From Leadbetterella lacunae (GTDB lineage Bacteria; Bacteroidota; Bacteroidia; Cytophagales; Spirosomataceae): a stretch of DNA of 64,000 nt. The position numbers and the translations under genes are program-made. The notes below the pieces were generated by a model, which saw only the letters and a list, made by a program, of their open reading frames with translations, did not search any database and was not told where the DNA came from. Each line of letters begins with the position of its first letter. The stretch's first letter is position 1. The stretch is taken from the NCBI RefSeq assembly GCF_042649125.1, contig NZ_JBHRYQ010000001.1, positions 3,038,001-3,102,000 of the forward strand. Reading direction: 5' to 3'. Below are positions 44,548 to 52,319 of the stretch, piece after piece.

Positions 44548-45690
44548 ATGAAAATATTAGCCGCTGACGATCAACCTATCATATTAAAATCTTTGATTCA
44601 TAAACTTGAAGAAGTTGGCTTTGAGGTTCAAGGAGCTAGTGACGGACAATCTGCCATCGACATTTTTGATGCACAAAGTCCCGTATTGGCTATTTTAGAT
44701 ATCAATATGCCCATTAAAACGGGTTTTGATGTAATTAGACATATCAGAGATGTAAGAAAATCAGACATTCCGATAATTATAATGTCGGGAAATGACGAAG
44801 AAACTGTAATTCTGGAGGCATTTAACCTAGGTGCTGACGACTATATAGAAAAACCTGTGGGACTAAATGAGGTGGCGGTTAGGGTCAAAAGACTTTTAAA
44901 ACTTCCGATGGACTTTGGTAAATCTGCAAGTGATTCAGGACTAAACTCAGGCGTGTTAAAGAAAAACGGCGTAGGCGTAGTAATACCATGTTACAACGAA
45001 GAGTCACGACTGAAAGAAGCTGAGTTTGCAAATTTTGTAAATAATAACCACGGGTATTTATTGTGTTTTGTAAACGACGGTAGTACTGACGGTACCTTGG
45101 AAGTACTAAACAAATTTAAACTTGCTCACCCAGACACCATTGAGGTTTACGACTGTGCTCAAAACGGAGGTAAGGCCGAAGCCGTAAGACAAGGTATTTT
45201 GCACTTAATCAAAGACCCCTCTTTAGACTATATCGGATTCTTAGATGCAGACCTTTCTACTAATTTTGATGATTTTGAAGACCTTACCGAAACCATTTCT
45301 CACTCCGACTTTAAGTTGGTGGCAGGTTCTAGAATTAACCGGATGGGAGCTCAGATTATTAAGCAGTCGTCGAGAGGGATAATCAGTAAGGGCATAAACT
45401 TTTTGATAAGAAAAATACTAGGAATGGAGTTTCAGGATACACAGTGTGGTGCTAAAGTAATGACCCGCGAAGTAGCTGAAAACCTGTTTAATACGCCATT
45501 TTTAACTCGTTGGATATTCGATGTGGAGATATTCCTAAGAATGAAACAGTTCTATGGCAAAGACAAAGCCCCGCTTTTAATATGTGAGCAGCCGCTCAAA
45601 AGATGGGTACACGAAGATGGATCAAAGCTTTCCTTTAAAGACTCAATAAAAATATTTAGTCAACTTATAAAAATCGTAAGAAATTACTAA
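44548..45690 (+). CDS. Response-regulator receiver fused to a family 2 glycosyltransferase (REC-GT2)
   Basis: The 380-residue protein joins two domains. Residues 1-120 are a receiver: acidic pair Asp7/Asp8, phospho-acceptor Asp51 (AILDINMP), Ser80 and Lys102 (YIEKPVG). A short linker (KLPMDFGKSASDSG) leads to a GT2 domain from about residue 140 with VVIPCYNEESRL, FVNDGSTDGT, the metal-binding GFLDADLST and QCGAKVMTREVAENLF/RWIFDVEIFLR, closest to dolichyl- or polyprenyl-phosphate glucosyltransferases. Phosphorylation of a receiver would directly gate glycan transfer. It starts an operon with STAS and flippase genes. A stand-alone paralogue of its receiver lies at 47445. The fusion is not a standard architecture. 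Confidence 0.92.
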   Translation: MKILAADDQPIILKSLIHKLEEVGFEVQGASDGQSAIDIFDAQSPVLAILDINMPIKTGFDVIRHIRDVRKSDIPIIIMSGNDEETVILEAFNLGADDYIEKPVGLNEVAVRVKRLLKLPMDFGKSASDSGLNSGVLKKNGVGVVIPCYNEESRLKEAEFANFVNNNHGYLLCFVNDGSTDGTLEVLNKFKLAHPDTIEVYDCAQNGGKAEAVRQGILHLIKDPSLDYIGFLDADLSTNFDDFEDLTETISHSDFKLVAGSRINRMGAQIIKQSSRGIISKGINFLIRKILGMEFQDTQCGAKVMTREVAENLFNTPFLTRWIFDVEIFLRMKQFYGKDKAPLLICEQPLKRWVHEDGSKLSFKDSIKIFSQLIKIVRNY

Positions 45691-45694
45691 TTAC

Positions 45695-45979
45695 ATGAAA
45701 AATCAAATCACAATTGCAGGTCAGTTTTCGAGAGAAGCTGCACTAAGCTGGAAACAAAAATTAAAAGATATGGCTACCGCCAGTTCGGGTCTAGAAATAG
45801 ACATGACAGCGGTAACAGATGCCGACATTACAGGCATAAACGCCTTGGCAACAACACAAAAGTTGTTGAGCAAAAACGAACAAAAACTTAAAATAAAAGT
45901 CAAAAATAACAGTGAACTAGCGAAGCTTTTAGGCTACACAAAACTAGGAGCCTACATGGAAGTACAATTCGTAAATTAA
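45695..45979 (+). CDS. STAS domain protein (anti-sigma-antagonist-like)
   Basis: The 94-residue protein has the STAS fold pattern: ITIAGQFSREAALSWKQKL, SGLEIDMTAVTDADITGINA and the end LLGYTKLGAYMEVQF. The position occupied by phospho-Ser in SpoIIAA-type proteins is Thr46 here (DADITG), so it could be phosphorylated. No cognate anti-sigma kinase or PP2C phosphatase gene is in the window. It begins 4 nt after REC-GT2 and 7 nt before the flippase gene, implying that it regulates or scaffolds those proteins. An alternative is an MlaB-like lipid-transport role. Confidence 0.8.
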   Translation: MKNQITIAGQFSREAALSWKQKLKDMATASSGLEIDMTAVTDADITGINALATTQKLLSKNEQKLKIKVKNNSELAKLLGYTKLGAYMEVQFVN

Positions 45980-45986
45980 ACTTCCT

Positions 45987-47219
45987 ATGGCATTAAATTC
46001 AAAATCTCTAGCAACAGATGCAGGGTTTCTTTTTGCGAGCACTTTGATAGTAAACGCAGGAAACTACGCTATAAACTTGCTTTTGGGTAGATGGCTAGGG
46101 CCAGCTGACTTTTCAGAGGTCAGTCTTATCGTTACGTTGCTTCTTATAATCTCATTTTTTGCTTTAGCGTTTCAGCTTACCGCTGCCAAGTTTACGGCTA
46201 CGTATGAATCTCTTACGCCAGCAAAATCCTCTTATCCTTTACTTAGTTTTCTAAACCAAAAGGCTGTCAGAGGCGGCTTGGGGCTAGCTATTGGATTTAT
46301 AGCGGTACTTAGTTTATCACAAAATTATTTTCATCTGGCATCTATAGTGCCATATATAATTTTTGGTGTCTCAATGCCTTTTTATTTGCTGATGAGCGTA
46401 AACCGCGGTGTGCTTCAAGGCAAACTTTCATATAAAAGCCTTGCACTTACCTACCAGTCTGAAATGTGGGTAAGGTTGGCGTTTACCTTGCTTTTGGTAT
46501 ATTTAGGCTTACGGGTAAATGGCGTGGCTGTGGCCTTGTTATTGTCGCTGATAGCTACTTGGTATGTGTCAAAGCACTTTACCAAAATGACCCCAGACAC
46601 TGAAACCATAGACGAGAAAACCGTCATGGCTTTCTTTAAGGTAGTGCTGGTATATGAGTGTAGCCAAATATTAATCAACAACAGTGACATCGTACTTGTA
46701 AAGCACTTTTTTGAGCCTACAGACGCGGGTCTTTATGCTGCCTTAGCCTTGGTGGGTAGAATCGTGTATTTTGGCACCTGGACAATCGTAACCTTGCTTT
46801 TTCCGATGGTTATTAAACTAGAGAAAGAAGGCAAAAATACGCTTCCATTGTTTTTTGGTGGGCTTGGTATTGTAATGGCCATTGCCGCAATTATTACCGC
46901 AGTCTGTTACTTTTTCCCAGACTTGGTTATGAACACCCTCTTTGGTGCCCAATATCTCTCGGTGGCTCCGCTCTTATGGAAATACGCTGTAGCTACTTCG
47001 CTTTTTGCGGGTTCTAATGTGTTCGTGTATTACCACATGTCGTTAGATAGGCACTTGCCTATTTATCTGTCTATTGGTTTCGGTATTTTGCAAATCATAT
47101 TTTTGTACATTTACCACGCTAGTTTTGAGCAAGTTATCATGGTTCAAATAGCCCTAATGGCTGCCTTAATGACCTTAATGGTGTTATATCAGCTCTTTTA
47201 TAAAAGGTTAAAAATCTAA
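45987..47219 (+). CDS. Oligosaccharide flippase (Wzx/MVF-like)
   Basis: The 410-residue integral membrane protein has about 12 transmembrane helices and the N-terminal pattern of the polysaccharide-transport superfamily: DAGFLFASTLIVNAGNYAIN, then LLLGRWLGPADFSEVSLIV. The mid-region YECSQILINNSDIVLVKHFF and DAGLYAALALVGRIVYF are typical Wzx motifs. It should flip lipid-linked glycans across the inner membrane. It is the last gene before the terminator at 47245, in the same operon as REC-GT2 and STAS. Confidence 0.85.
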   Translation: MALNSKSLATDAGFLFASTLIVNAGNYAINLLLGRWLGPADFSEVSLIVTLLLIISFFALAFQLTAAKFTATYESLTPAKSSYPLLSFLNQKAVRGGLGLAIGFIAVLSLSQNYFHLASIVPYIIFGVSMPFYLLMSVNRGVLQGKLSYKSLALTYQSEMWVRLAFTLLLVYLGLRVNGVAVALLLSLIATWYVSKHFTKMTPDTETIDEKTVMAFFKVVLVYECSQILINNSDIVLVKHFFEPTDAGLYAALALVGRIVYFGTWTIVTLLFPMVIKLEKEGKNTLPLFFGGLGIVMAIAAIITAVCYFFPDLVMNTLFGAQYLSVAPLLWKYAVATSLFAGSNVFVYYHMSLDRHLPIYLSIGFGILQIIFLYIYHASFEQVIMVQIALMAALMTLMVLYQLFYKRLKI

Positions 47220-47244
47220 AGCAAATCATTAAAAAAACATACCT

Positions 47245-47284
47245 AACCGAAGCTTTTTTAAAATAAACAGCTTCGGTTTTTTTA
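47245..47284 (+). terminator. Terminator of the REC-GT2/STAS/flippase operon
   Basis: AACCGAAGCT (47245-47254) pairs perfectly with AGCTTCGGTT (47269-47278), followed by T residues. It lies 25 nt past the flippase stop. The next 160 bp up to the receiver gene hold no obvious promoter box. Confidence 0.85.
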
Positions 47285-47444
47285 TATATTCTGATTTCAA
47301 TAGCAGTTAAAATAACGTAGATTTACTATCGATTTTTAATAAAACAACTAACTCATTCTAATTAAATCTTTTATTTAAACGTCCATTTTTGACTAGAATA
47401 GTGGTATAGTTATTGGTATAAATTAATAAAAAACACTAATATAT

Positions 47445-47825
47445 ATGGTAATTTTAGCGGCTGACGATCAACCAATTGTACTTAAATCTTTGACACATAT
47501 ACTAAAAGAGAGCGGTTTTGATGTACATGGAGCAAATAATGGCCAAAGTGCCATCGATGATTTTGATACTCTAAACCCAGATTTGGTAATAATTGACATT
47601 CACATGCCTGTAAAGTCTGGTTTTGAGGTGATTGAATATATTAGAAATGAAAAAAAATCTAATATTCCGATTATCATTATGTCAGGTATAAATGACGATG
47701 CCACCCTTTTAAAGGCATTTAGTCTAGGTGCTGATGACTTCATAGAAAAGCCAGTAGGACTAAACCAAGTGGTAATTAGGGTCAAAAAACTACTTAAACT
47801 TCCGGCGGACTTTGGCAAAGCATGA
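47445..47825 (+). CDS. Stand-alone CheY-like response regulator
   Basis: The 126-residue single receiver has Asp7/Asp8, phospho-acceptor Asp51 (IIDIHMP), Ser80 and Lys102 (FIEKPVG). It aligns without gaps to the receiver of the REC-GT2 fusion; I count about 83 of 126 identical residues, and even the linker LPADFGKA is shared, stopping where the fusion continues. It has no output domain, so it may be a phosphate shuttle or a decoy for the fusion. It could accept phosphate from the Hpt of the H-NOX-linked kinase. Flanked by terminators on both sides, so it is a separate transcript. Confidence 0.9.
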   Translation: MVILAADDQPIVLKSLTHILKESGFDVHGANNGQSAIDDFDTLNPDLVIIDIHMPVKSGFEVIEYIRNEKKSNIPIIIMSGINDDATLLKAFSLGADDFIEKPVGLNQVVIRVKKLLKLPADFGKA

Positions 47826-47907
47826 GGCTAAATTTTAGAGCAATTTTAACCAAAAAAACCTATACTTGCTAAAATAAGGCTCTCATAAAGTATTAAAAAT
47901 AGTAAGA

Positions 47908-47947
47908 ACCGATGCAAATATCCATTTATCTGCGTCGGTTTTTTTGT
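47908..47947 (+). terminator. Terminator of the stand-alone receiver gene
   Basis: AACCGATGCA (47908-47917) pairs with TGCGTCGGTT (47932-47941) with one G-U pair, followed by a T-run. Between here and 48120 is about 170 bp of AT-rich sequence in which I recognise nothing. Confidence 0.8.
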
Positions 47948-48120
47948 GCCAAAAATCTGGCTTAATTTATTTTTTTATTGAGTGGAAAAAATGAAAAAAA
48001 GTTTACTTTTCTTTTAAAAAATTAAACCAAAAAACTCGACACATAACCAGTTAATTTAACCTAACTACCTAAACCCTATATATGCATTAGAAAATCCATT
48101 GTAACCTTAAGTTTTTGTTC

Positions 48121-48160
48121 AAAAAAAGCCGGATCTCATTTTTGAAGATGAAATCCGGCT
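48121..48160 (-). terminator. Terminator of the GT4/GH5/Ig/GT-C operon
   Basis: AGCCGGATCTCAT (48127-48139) pairs with ATGAAATCCGGCT (48148-48160), apart from one mismatch. On the minus strand it is followed by seven T. It lies 35 nt past the GT4 stop. Confidence 0.85.
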
Positions 48161-48194
48161 ACGTTAGTATTCCTAATATTTTTTTACTTAGAAT

Positions 48195-49394
48195 TTACTT
48201 TACAAGTTTCTGAAAATGAAGGTTATACCAATCTACCAAATCAGACATTGGTAATGATGCCGCCGCAAAGTAATTTTGTTTAGCAAGTTTAATTCTATAT
48301 TCTTCGTCTTCTAATACTTTTTGAATAGCATCCGCCAAGCTTTCTTTTGAATCGGGCTCAAAAAACTCCCCGGCGTATCCTTCGTCTTCTACTAACATGG
48401 CCAAGTCGCCCAGGTTAGGCATAATGGCTGGCTTGCCATAGCTACCCGCTTGGTGAAGTACGCCCGAACTACCCGTAGTAGACGTGTAAGGAAACACAAC
48501 CACAGCACTTTCACCAAAAATAGTAGGTACGTCTTCTTCGGCCACATATCCCGTAAAACGTAGGTTTTTAACCCAACTATACTGAGCCTGCACGCCCTCT
48601 AAATACCCAGGAGTATTTGGACTGTCTGTACCTGCCACTACTATTTCCATATCGAGTGTAGTGCGAGACCTGATTAGCTCTACGGCTTCTATCATCATCT
48701 CCACTTTTTTATATGTTCCAAACTTTCCAAAAGCCATTACTTGCATAGGCCCTGCCACTAAGTCAAAACTAGGCAATGGCGGCAATTCAAAACTACCGTG
48801 CGGCAAAAGAGCCACATTTTTGGCTTTATATTTTGATTCCAAAATACTAACATACTTCGGAATAGTTACACCTAACACGTTGGCTTTTAATATAATACGA
48901 GTCAAAACTCCGCCAATGAAATTATAAATAGATGCCAAAAGTTTATTTTCAGTGATTCCGGCTGCATTTAGGTCTACTTGCTCCAAAATATTATGCAAAA
49001 GCACCACAGAAGGATATCCCGAAATACGTGAAAGATAGGGGGTAAATAATCCTAGAGCTGCTGCTATTTTTTTGTCTCCGAAAGAAAGAAATTGAATATT
49101 AAACAAAACCACATCAGGTTTAAATTTTCTGATGGCACTTAAAATACTAAGTGGGTTAGTGATTTTGTTGAAGTCCCAAACCTCTTGGGCCGAAATTTTG
49201 ACGCCTTCTGCAGGGAAGTCAAATTTTTGACCCTCTGGGAGTTTGTCTGTCAAGAGTAAAATCTCGGAATAGTCGTCAGTTTTTTGCTTAAAATGGTTGG
49301 TCAAATAAAAACCATATTCATTTAAAGTCCTCTTACTCGGTGGATAGCTAGTTACAATAGCCAATTTCAATTTCTTTTGCATATTAGGAAACAT
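48195..49394 (-). CDS. Glycosyltransferase family 4 (GT-B)
   Basis: The 399-residue protein reads LKLAIVTSYPPSKRTLNEYG at the N-terminus and carries the GT4 donor-site signature near the C-terminus: VVVFPYTSTTGSSGVLHQAG, GKPAIMPNLGD and EFFEPDSKESLADAIQKVLE. The start may be the ATG at 49394 (which abuts the previous stop as TAAATG) or Met5 at 49382. It likely adds a sugar to a lipid-linked intermediate in the cytoplasm. Last gene of a four-gene operon. Confidence 0.87.
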   Translation of the reverse strand: MFPNMQKKLKLAIVTSYPPSKRTLNEYGFYLTNHFKQKTDDYSEILLLTDKLPEGQKFDFPAEGVKISAQEVWDFNKITNPLSILSAIRKFKPDVVLFNIQFLSFGDKKIAAALGLFTPYLSRISGYPSVVLLHNILEQVDLNAAGITENKLLASIYNFIGGVLTRIILKANVLGVTIPKYVSILESKYKAKNVALLPHGSFELPPLPSFDLVAGPMQVMAFGKFGTYKKVEMMIEAVELIRSRTTLDMEIVVAGTDSPNTPGYLEGVQAQYSWVKNLRFTGYVAEEDVPTIFGESAVVVFPYTSTTGSSGVLHQAGSYGKPAIMPNLGDLAMLVEDEGYAGEFFEPDSKESLADAIQKVLEDEEYRIKLAKQNYFAAASLPMSDLVDWYNLHFQKLVK

Positions 49395-51107
49395 TTACTT
49401 TTTTGAAAAATCTTTTAAGCCCTTAAACCTTGTGTTTATCAGGTAGATAAAGAATTGTTTAAGTTTTTTAAAGTATATAATTATTAATACAAAAACCGCA
49501 CCAAGGAACAAATATGTCAATACAAAAGGAGGAATCCGATCTATTAGGCTAGGCTTAAAAGTTGCCGCCTTGTGCTCAAATATTTTCATTGCATCTTTTG
49601 GCTTTCCATCAACATCAATTATACCAAAAAACTTTTGCGGATTCTTTTGCCACGGCATCTTGCCGGCCACATCGCTGGCCACTTCTTTGAAATCATAGAG
49701 GGTCCAAAAATAAGCGGGTATGTGGTTATCTTCTAAAACCGTATGCACACTTAGCAGTGCTTTAAACAAACTATTTTTTGAGTTTCCGAAGGGAAATATT
49801 TTACTCAAATATGTAGACTTGCCGTACTCACTAACCACCACTTTTTTTTCAGGTGCATTTTTTTTCAAAAACAATAAATCTTCTTTTAAAAGCTTCGGAC
49901 TTTTATAAAAGTGAAAAGAAAGAAAGTCTAATTTGTCTTTAAAATTCAAGGCCTTATCGGCATTTGACCAACCGATGGTCATGGGCCTTACAGGGTCATA
50001 GCTCCGAGCCTTTGCAATGACAAACTCTAGCCATTGGTTTACTAAAGTTGAGTCTTGATAGTTATAGTCAATATCCGGTTCGTTCTTGAGGTCATACCCG
50101 ATTAATGCCGGGTGGTGCCTAAAGGCGGTAAGTATGGTTTCGAGATGCCTGTCAGTAGCCGGAAAATTAAAAAGGTTAAAGTCAGAGTTAAAGTCAAACA
50201 AAGTCAGAATCACAGTGACCTGATTGAGCTCTGCTACGTCAAGCAAATGATGAAGCCTTTCCATCATTTCGGGAATCACCATTCCTTTACCAAACTGCTC
50301 GTAATTAATAAAAATCCTTACTGAATTAAACTTCAGTTTCTTTATAAGTGCAAAGTCTTTTTCAACTTGTGCCGAGTCATAATTTATCCAAAAGTCTTTA
50401 AAAGGGGCTTCTTGTGGATAATAGTTTATGCCTTTGGCGTTCAATATTTTAGATAGTAACTCCGCTTTTGTAAAATCTACCACTACGGAATCTACTTTGG
50501 GTAAGTCTGGAGCTACCTCCACGCGTTTCATATTGTGAATTCGCCAATACCCGTCTTCTAAAATCATGATAACTTGGTAGTTAAGCGTATCGGTATCATA
50601 GGCCAGCATTTGTTTTTCTTTGTTCCAAACACGCTCTGCCTCTGTGGTGGCTTTGTCTAAAAAACCAATTATCTGCCCATCTGCCGAATAATAATTTAAT
50701 TGTAAATGATGCTCCAGCTCAATATGCTCTTTGATTATGGCCTTTTCTTTACTAATAGACCTCTTTAACTTTTCTCGACCCAAGGCTGTATAATAGTCTT
50801 GAATGAGAAGCGTATCGCCATTTAGCATCGCCAAGTTTCTTTGATACAAAGCCCGGATATAGTCTCGTTTTAGAATATCTCGCGTAAAATCTTCCATGGG
50901 CCGCTCTACGGGCTCATCAGGCAGCCAAACTAACTTAGGGGTATAAATGTCTGGCGTGTCTTTTACCTCCAAAAACACAGCCGCATTTGCCCGGCTTACA
51001 CTCAAAAACACCCATACCTGAGCCATGCCATAGACCAGTATACTTATTAGTATTACTACTCCAGCCATCAGAAACAATTTAAAGGTATTTTTTTCGTTTT
51101 TTATCAT
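49395..51107 (-). CDS. Membrane-anchored glycoside hydrolase family 5-like protein with NTF2-like domain
   Basis: The 570-residue protein has membrane spans at about 10-33 and 530-552. Residues 75-195 form an NTF2/SnoaL-like domain (DYIRALYQRNLAMLNGDTLL, ILEDGYWRIHNM). Residues 215-520 form a GH5 barrel: LNAKGINYYPQEAPFKDFW, FNSVRIFINY, acid/base Glu343 in YDLKNEPDID and nucleophile Glu427 in VVVSEYGKS. The catalytic part should be periplasmic. In cellulose, PNAG and Pel systems a periplasmic hydrolase trims the polymer, a role I infer here. TAAATG junctions join it to both neighbours. Confidence 0.83.
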   Translation of the reverse strand: MIKNEKNTFKLFLMAGVVILISILVYGMAQVWVFLSVSRANAAVFLEVKDTPDIYTPKLVWLPDEPVERPMEDFTRDILKRDYIRALYQRNLAMLNGDTLLIQDYYTALGREKLKRSISKEKAIIKEHIELEHHLQLNYYSADGQIIGFLDKATTEAERVWNKEKQMLAYDTDTLNYQVIMILEDGYWRIHNMKRVEVAPDLPKVDSVVVDFTKAELLSKILNAKGINYYPQEAPFKDFWINYDSAQVEKDFALIKKLKFNSVRIFINYEQFGKGMVIPEMMERLHHLLDVAELNQVTVILTLFDFNSDFNLFNFPATDRHLETILTAFRHHPALIGYDLKNEPDIDYNYQDSTLVNQWLEFVIAKARSYDPVRPMTIGWSNADKALNFKDKLDFLSFHFYKSPKLLKEDLLFLKKNAPEKKVVVSEYGKSTYLSKIFPFGNSKNSLFKALLSVHTVLEDNHIPAYFWTLYDFKEVASDVAGKMPWQKNPQKFFGIIDVDGKPKDAMKIFEHKAATFKPSLIDRIPPFVLTYLFLGAVFVLIIIYFKKLKQFFIYLINTRFKGLKDFSKK

Positions 51108-52319
51108 TTATCTAGCAATTATTACTTTTGAAACTCCCCCAATTTCTACGGAGAGTGTATCTCCTAGTTTTACTTTTCTAAATAAATCATAACTCGCAAC
51201 ACCGTCTTTCAGAAAAGTCAAAAACTCATGAGGTGATTGATTTCTAAATATCCGAACCTCGGTACCGTCTGTTACATATTGCCCCATTTTTGCCAATACT
51301 GGCCCTACAAATAGTTTAGAATTTTTAACATTAAATTTTAAATCAAAATCAGCTACGTAAGGCAAAACTTTGAGCGAAATACTACTACTTTTCAAAACGT
51401 TGTCTACCGTAGCATAAACAGTTAAAGAGCCTTTTCGAGAAGGATACTTAATATTGGCAGAGGCTATTCCATCCAACACAAAAGCCCTATAAATACTCTG
51501 AAGCCCGTCTTGGTCCACCACAATAAATCGCAAAAGAACACCGTCAGACACGCGGTTTCCGTAGCGGTCTAACACATTCGAAGTTGTGACTTTAAAATAT
51601 TGACGGCCATCTGCCACTATCAGTTTGGTAGAAGTAGATAAGCTAAATGAATTGGGAATATTTGGCAGCTCCAAAAGCTCCTTTTCTTTACTATCAGAAT
51701 GCGTAGTACTAGAAGCCAAAAAGGTTTTACCTGTAGTGCTCTGGCTATTTATTCTTAAATAAGCAATTCCATTTTTAGTCAATGGCTTTACTTCTTGATA
51801 AGAGCCATTTGGACGAGTGGCCTGTATGTCTATCGGAGTGCCATCATCTACCATGTTTTTGTATGTATCAACTGGCAAAACCGACAGCATAGACCAATGG
51901 ATGCCCTGATCGGCGGTGATAGACTTGGAGCCAATATACGATGCCAATATACCGTAGCTTTCTAGCGGCAAAACCTCCATTTTTTTCTCTTCCATTTTAG
52001 TGCCGTTGCACCATACAGAAAGTTTATGAATACCCGCCTCGGCAACTATGCTTCTAGGCAAAACCAAAGAAGAGTCTAAACTAAAAGCCAGTGTACCCCA
52101 GACCACATTGGCCTTGAGCAAACAGCCCTTTAATGGTTTAATTTTTAGCGAAAGCTTATCGTCAGCTTTGAATCGCTCCGGAATATGTGCTAGTCTTTGT
52201 TCAAACTTGTGAGGCCCTGCTGGTAATTCTTTTTTTCTAAAAACCATTACATACAGAAGCAACAGCATAAGTAAAACGCCTGCTATTCCTCCACCTAATA
52301 TGTATTTGTTTTTTAACAT
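51108..52319 (-). CDS. Membrane-anchored Ig/invasin-like protein
   Basis: The 403-residue protein has an N-terminal anchor (about residues 7-27, ILGGGIAGVLLMLLLLYVMV). The rest is beta-rich and extracytoplasmic. The motif VLDRYGNRVSDGVLLRFIVV (near residue 255) is the bacterial Ig-like/invasin (Big_1) signature. A related unit, AKMGQYVTDGTEVRIFRNQS, lies near the C-terminus. No catalytic residues are visible. It probably scaffolds or binds glycan for the neighbouring enzymes; that role is inferred from context only. Confidence 0.72.
   Translation of the reverse strand: MLKNKYILGGGIAGVLLMLLLLYVMVFRKKELPAGPHKFEQRLAHIPERFKADDKLSLKIKPLKGCLLKANVVWGTLAFSLDSSLVLPRSIVAEAGIHKLSVWCNGTKMEEKKMEVLPLESYGILASYIGSKSITADQGIHWSMLSVLPVDTYKNMVDDGTPIDIQATRPNGSYQEVKPLTKNGIAYLRINSQSTTGKTFLASSTTHSDSKEKELLELPNIPNSFSLSTSTKLIVADGRQYFKVTTSNVLDRYGNRVSDGVLLRFIVVDQDGLQSIYRAFVLDGIASANIKYPSRKGSLTVYATVDNVLKSSSISLKVLPYVADFDLKFNVKNSKLFVGPVLAKMGQYVTDGTEVRIFRNQSPHEFLTFLKDGVASYDLFRKVKLGDTLSVEIGGVSKVIIAR

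Noticed and set aside
47390..47440. E. coli-type -35/-10 promoter before the stand-alone receiver (TTGACT and TATAGT)
   Set aside because: The spacer is only about 10 nt, far too short, and the phylum does not use this consensus.
47692..47705. Second glycosyltransferase output after the stand-alone receiver
   Set aside because: The frame stops at 47825 and downstream DNA has a terminator with no GT2 sequence, so it is not a broken fusion gene with visible remains.
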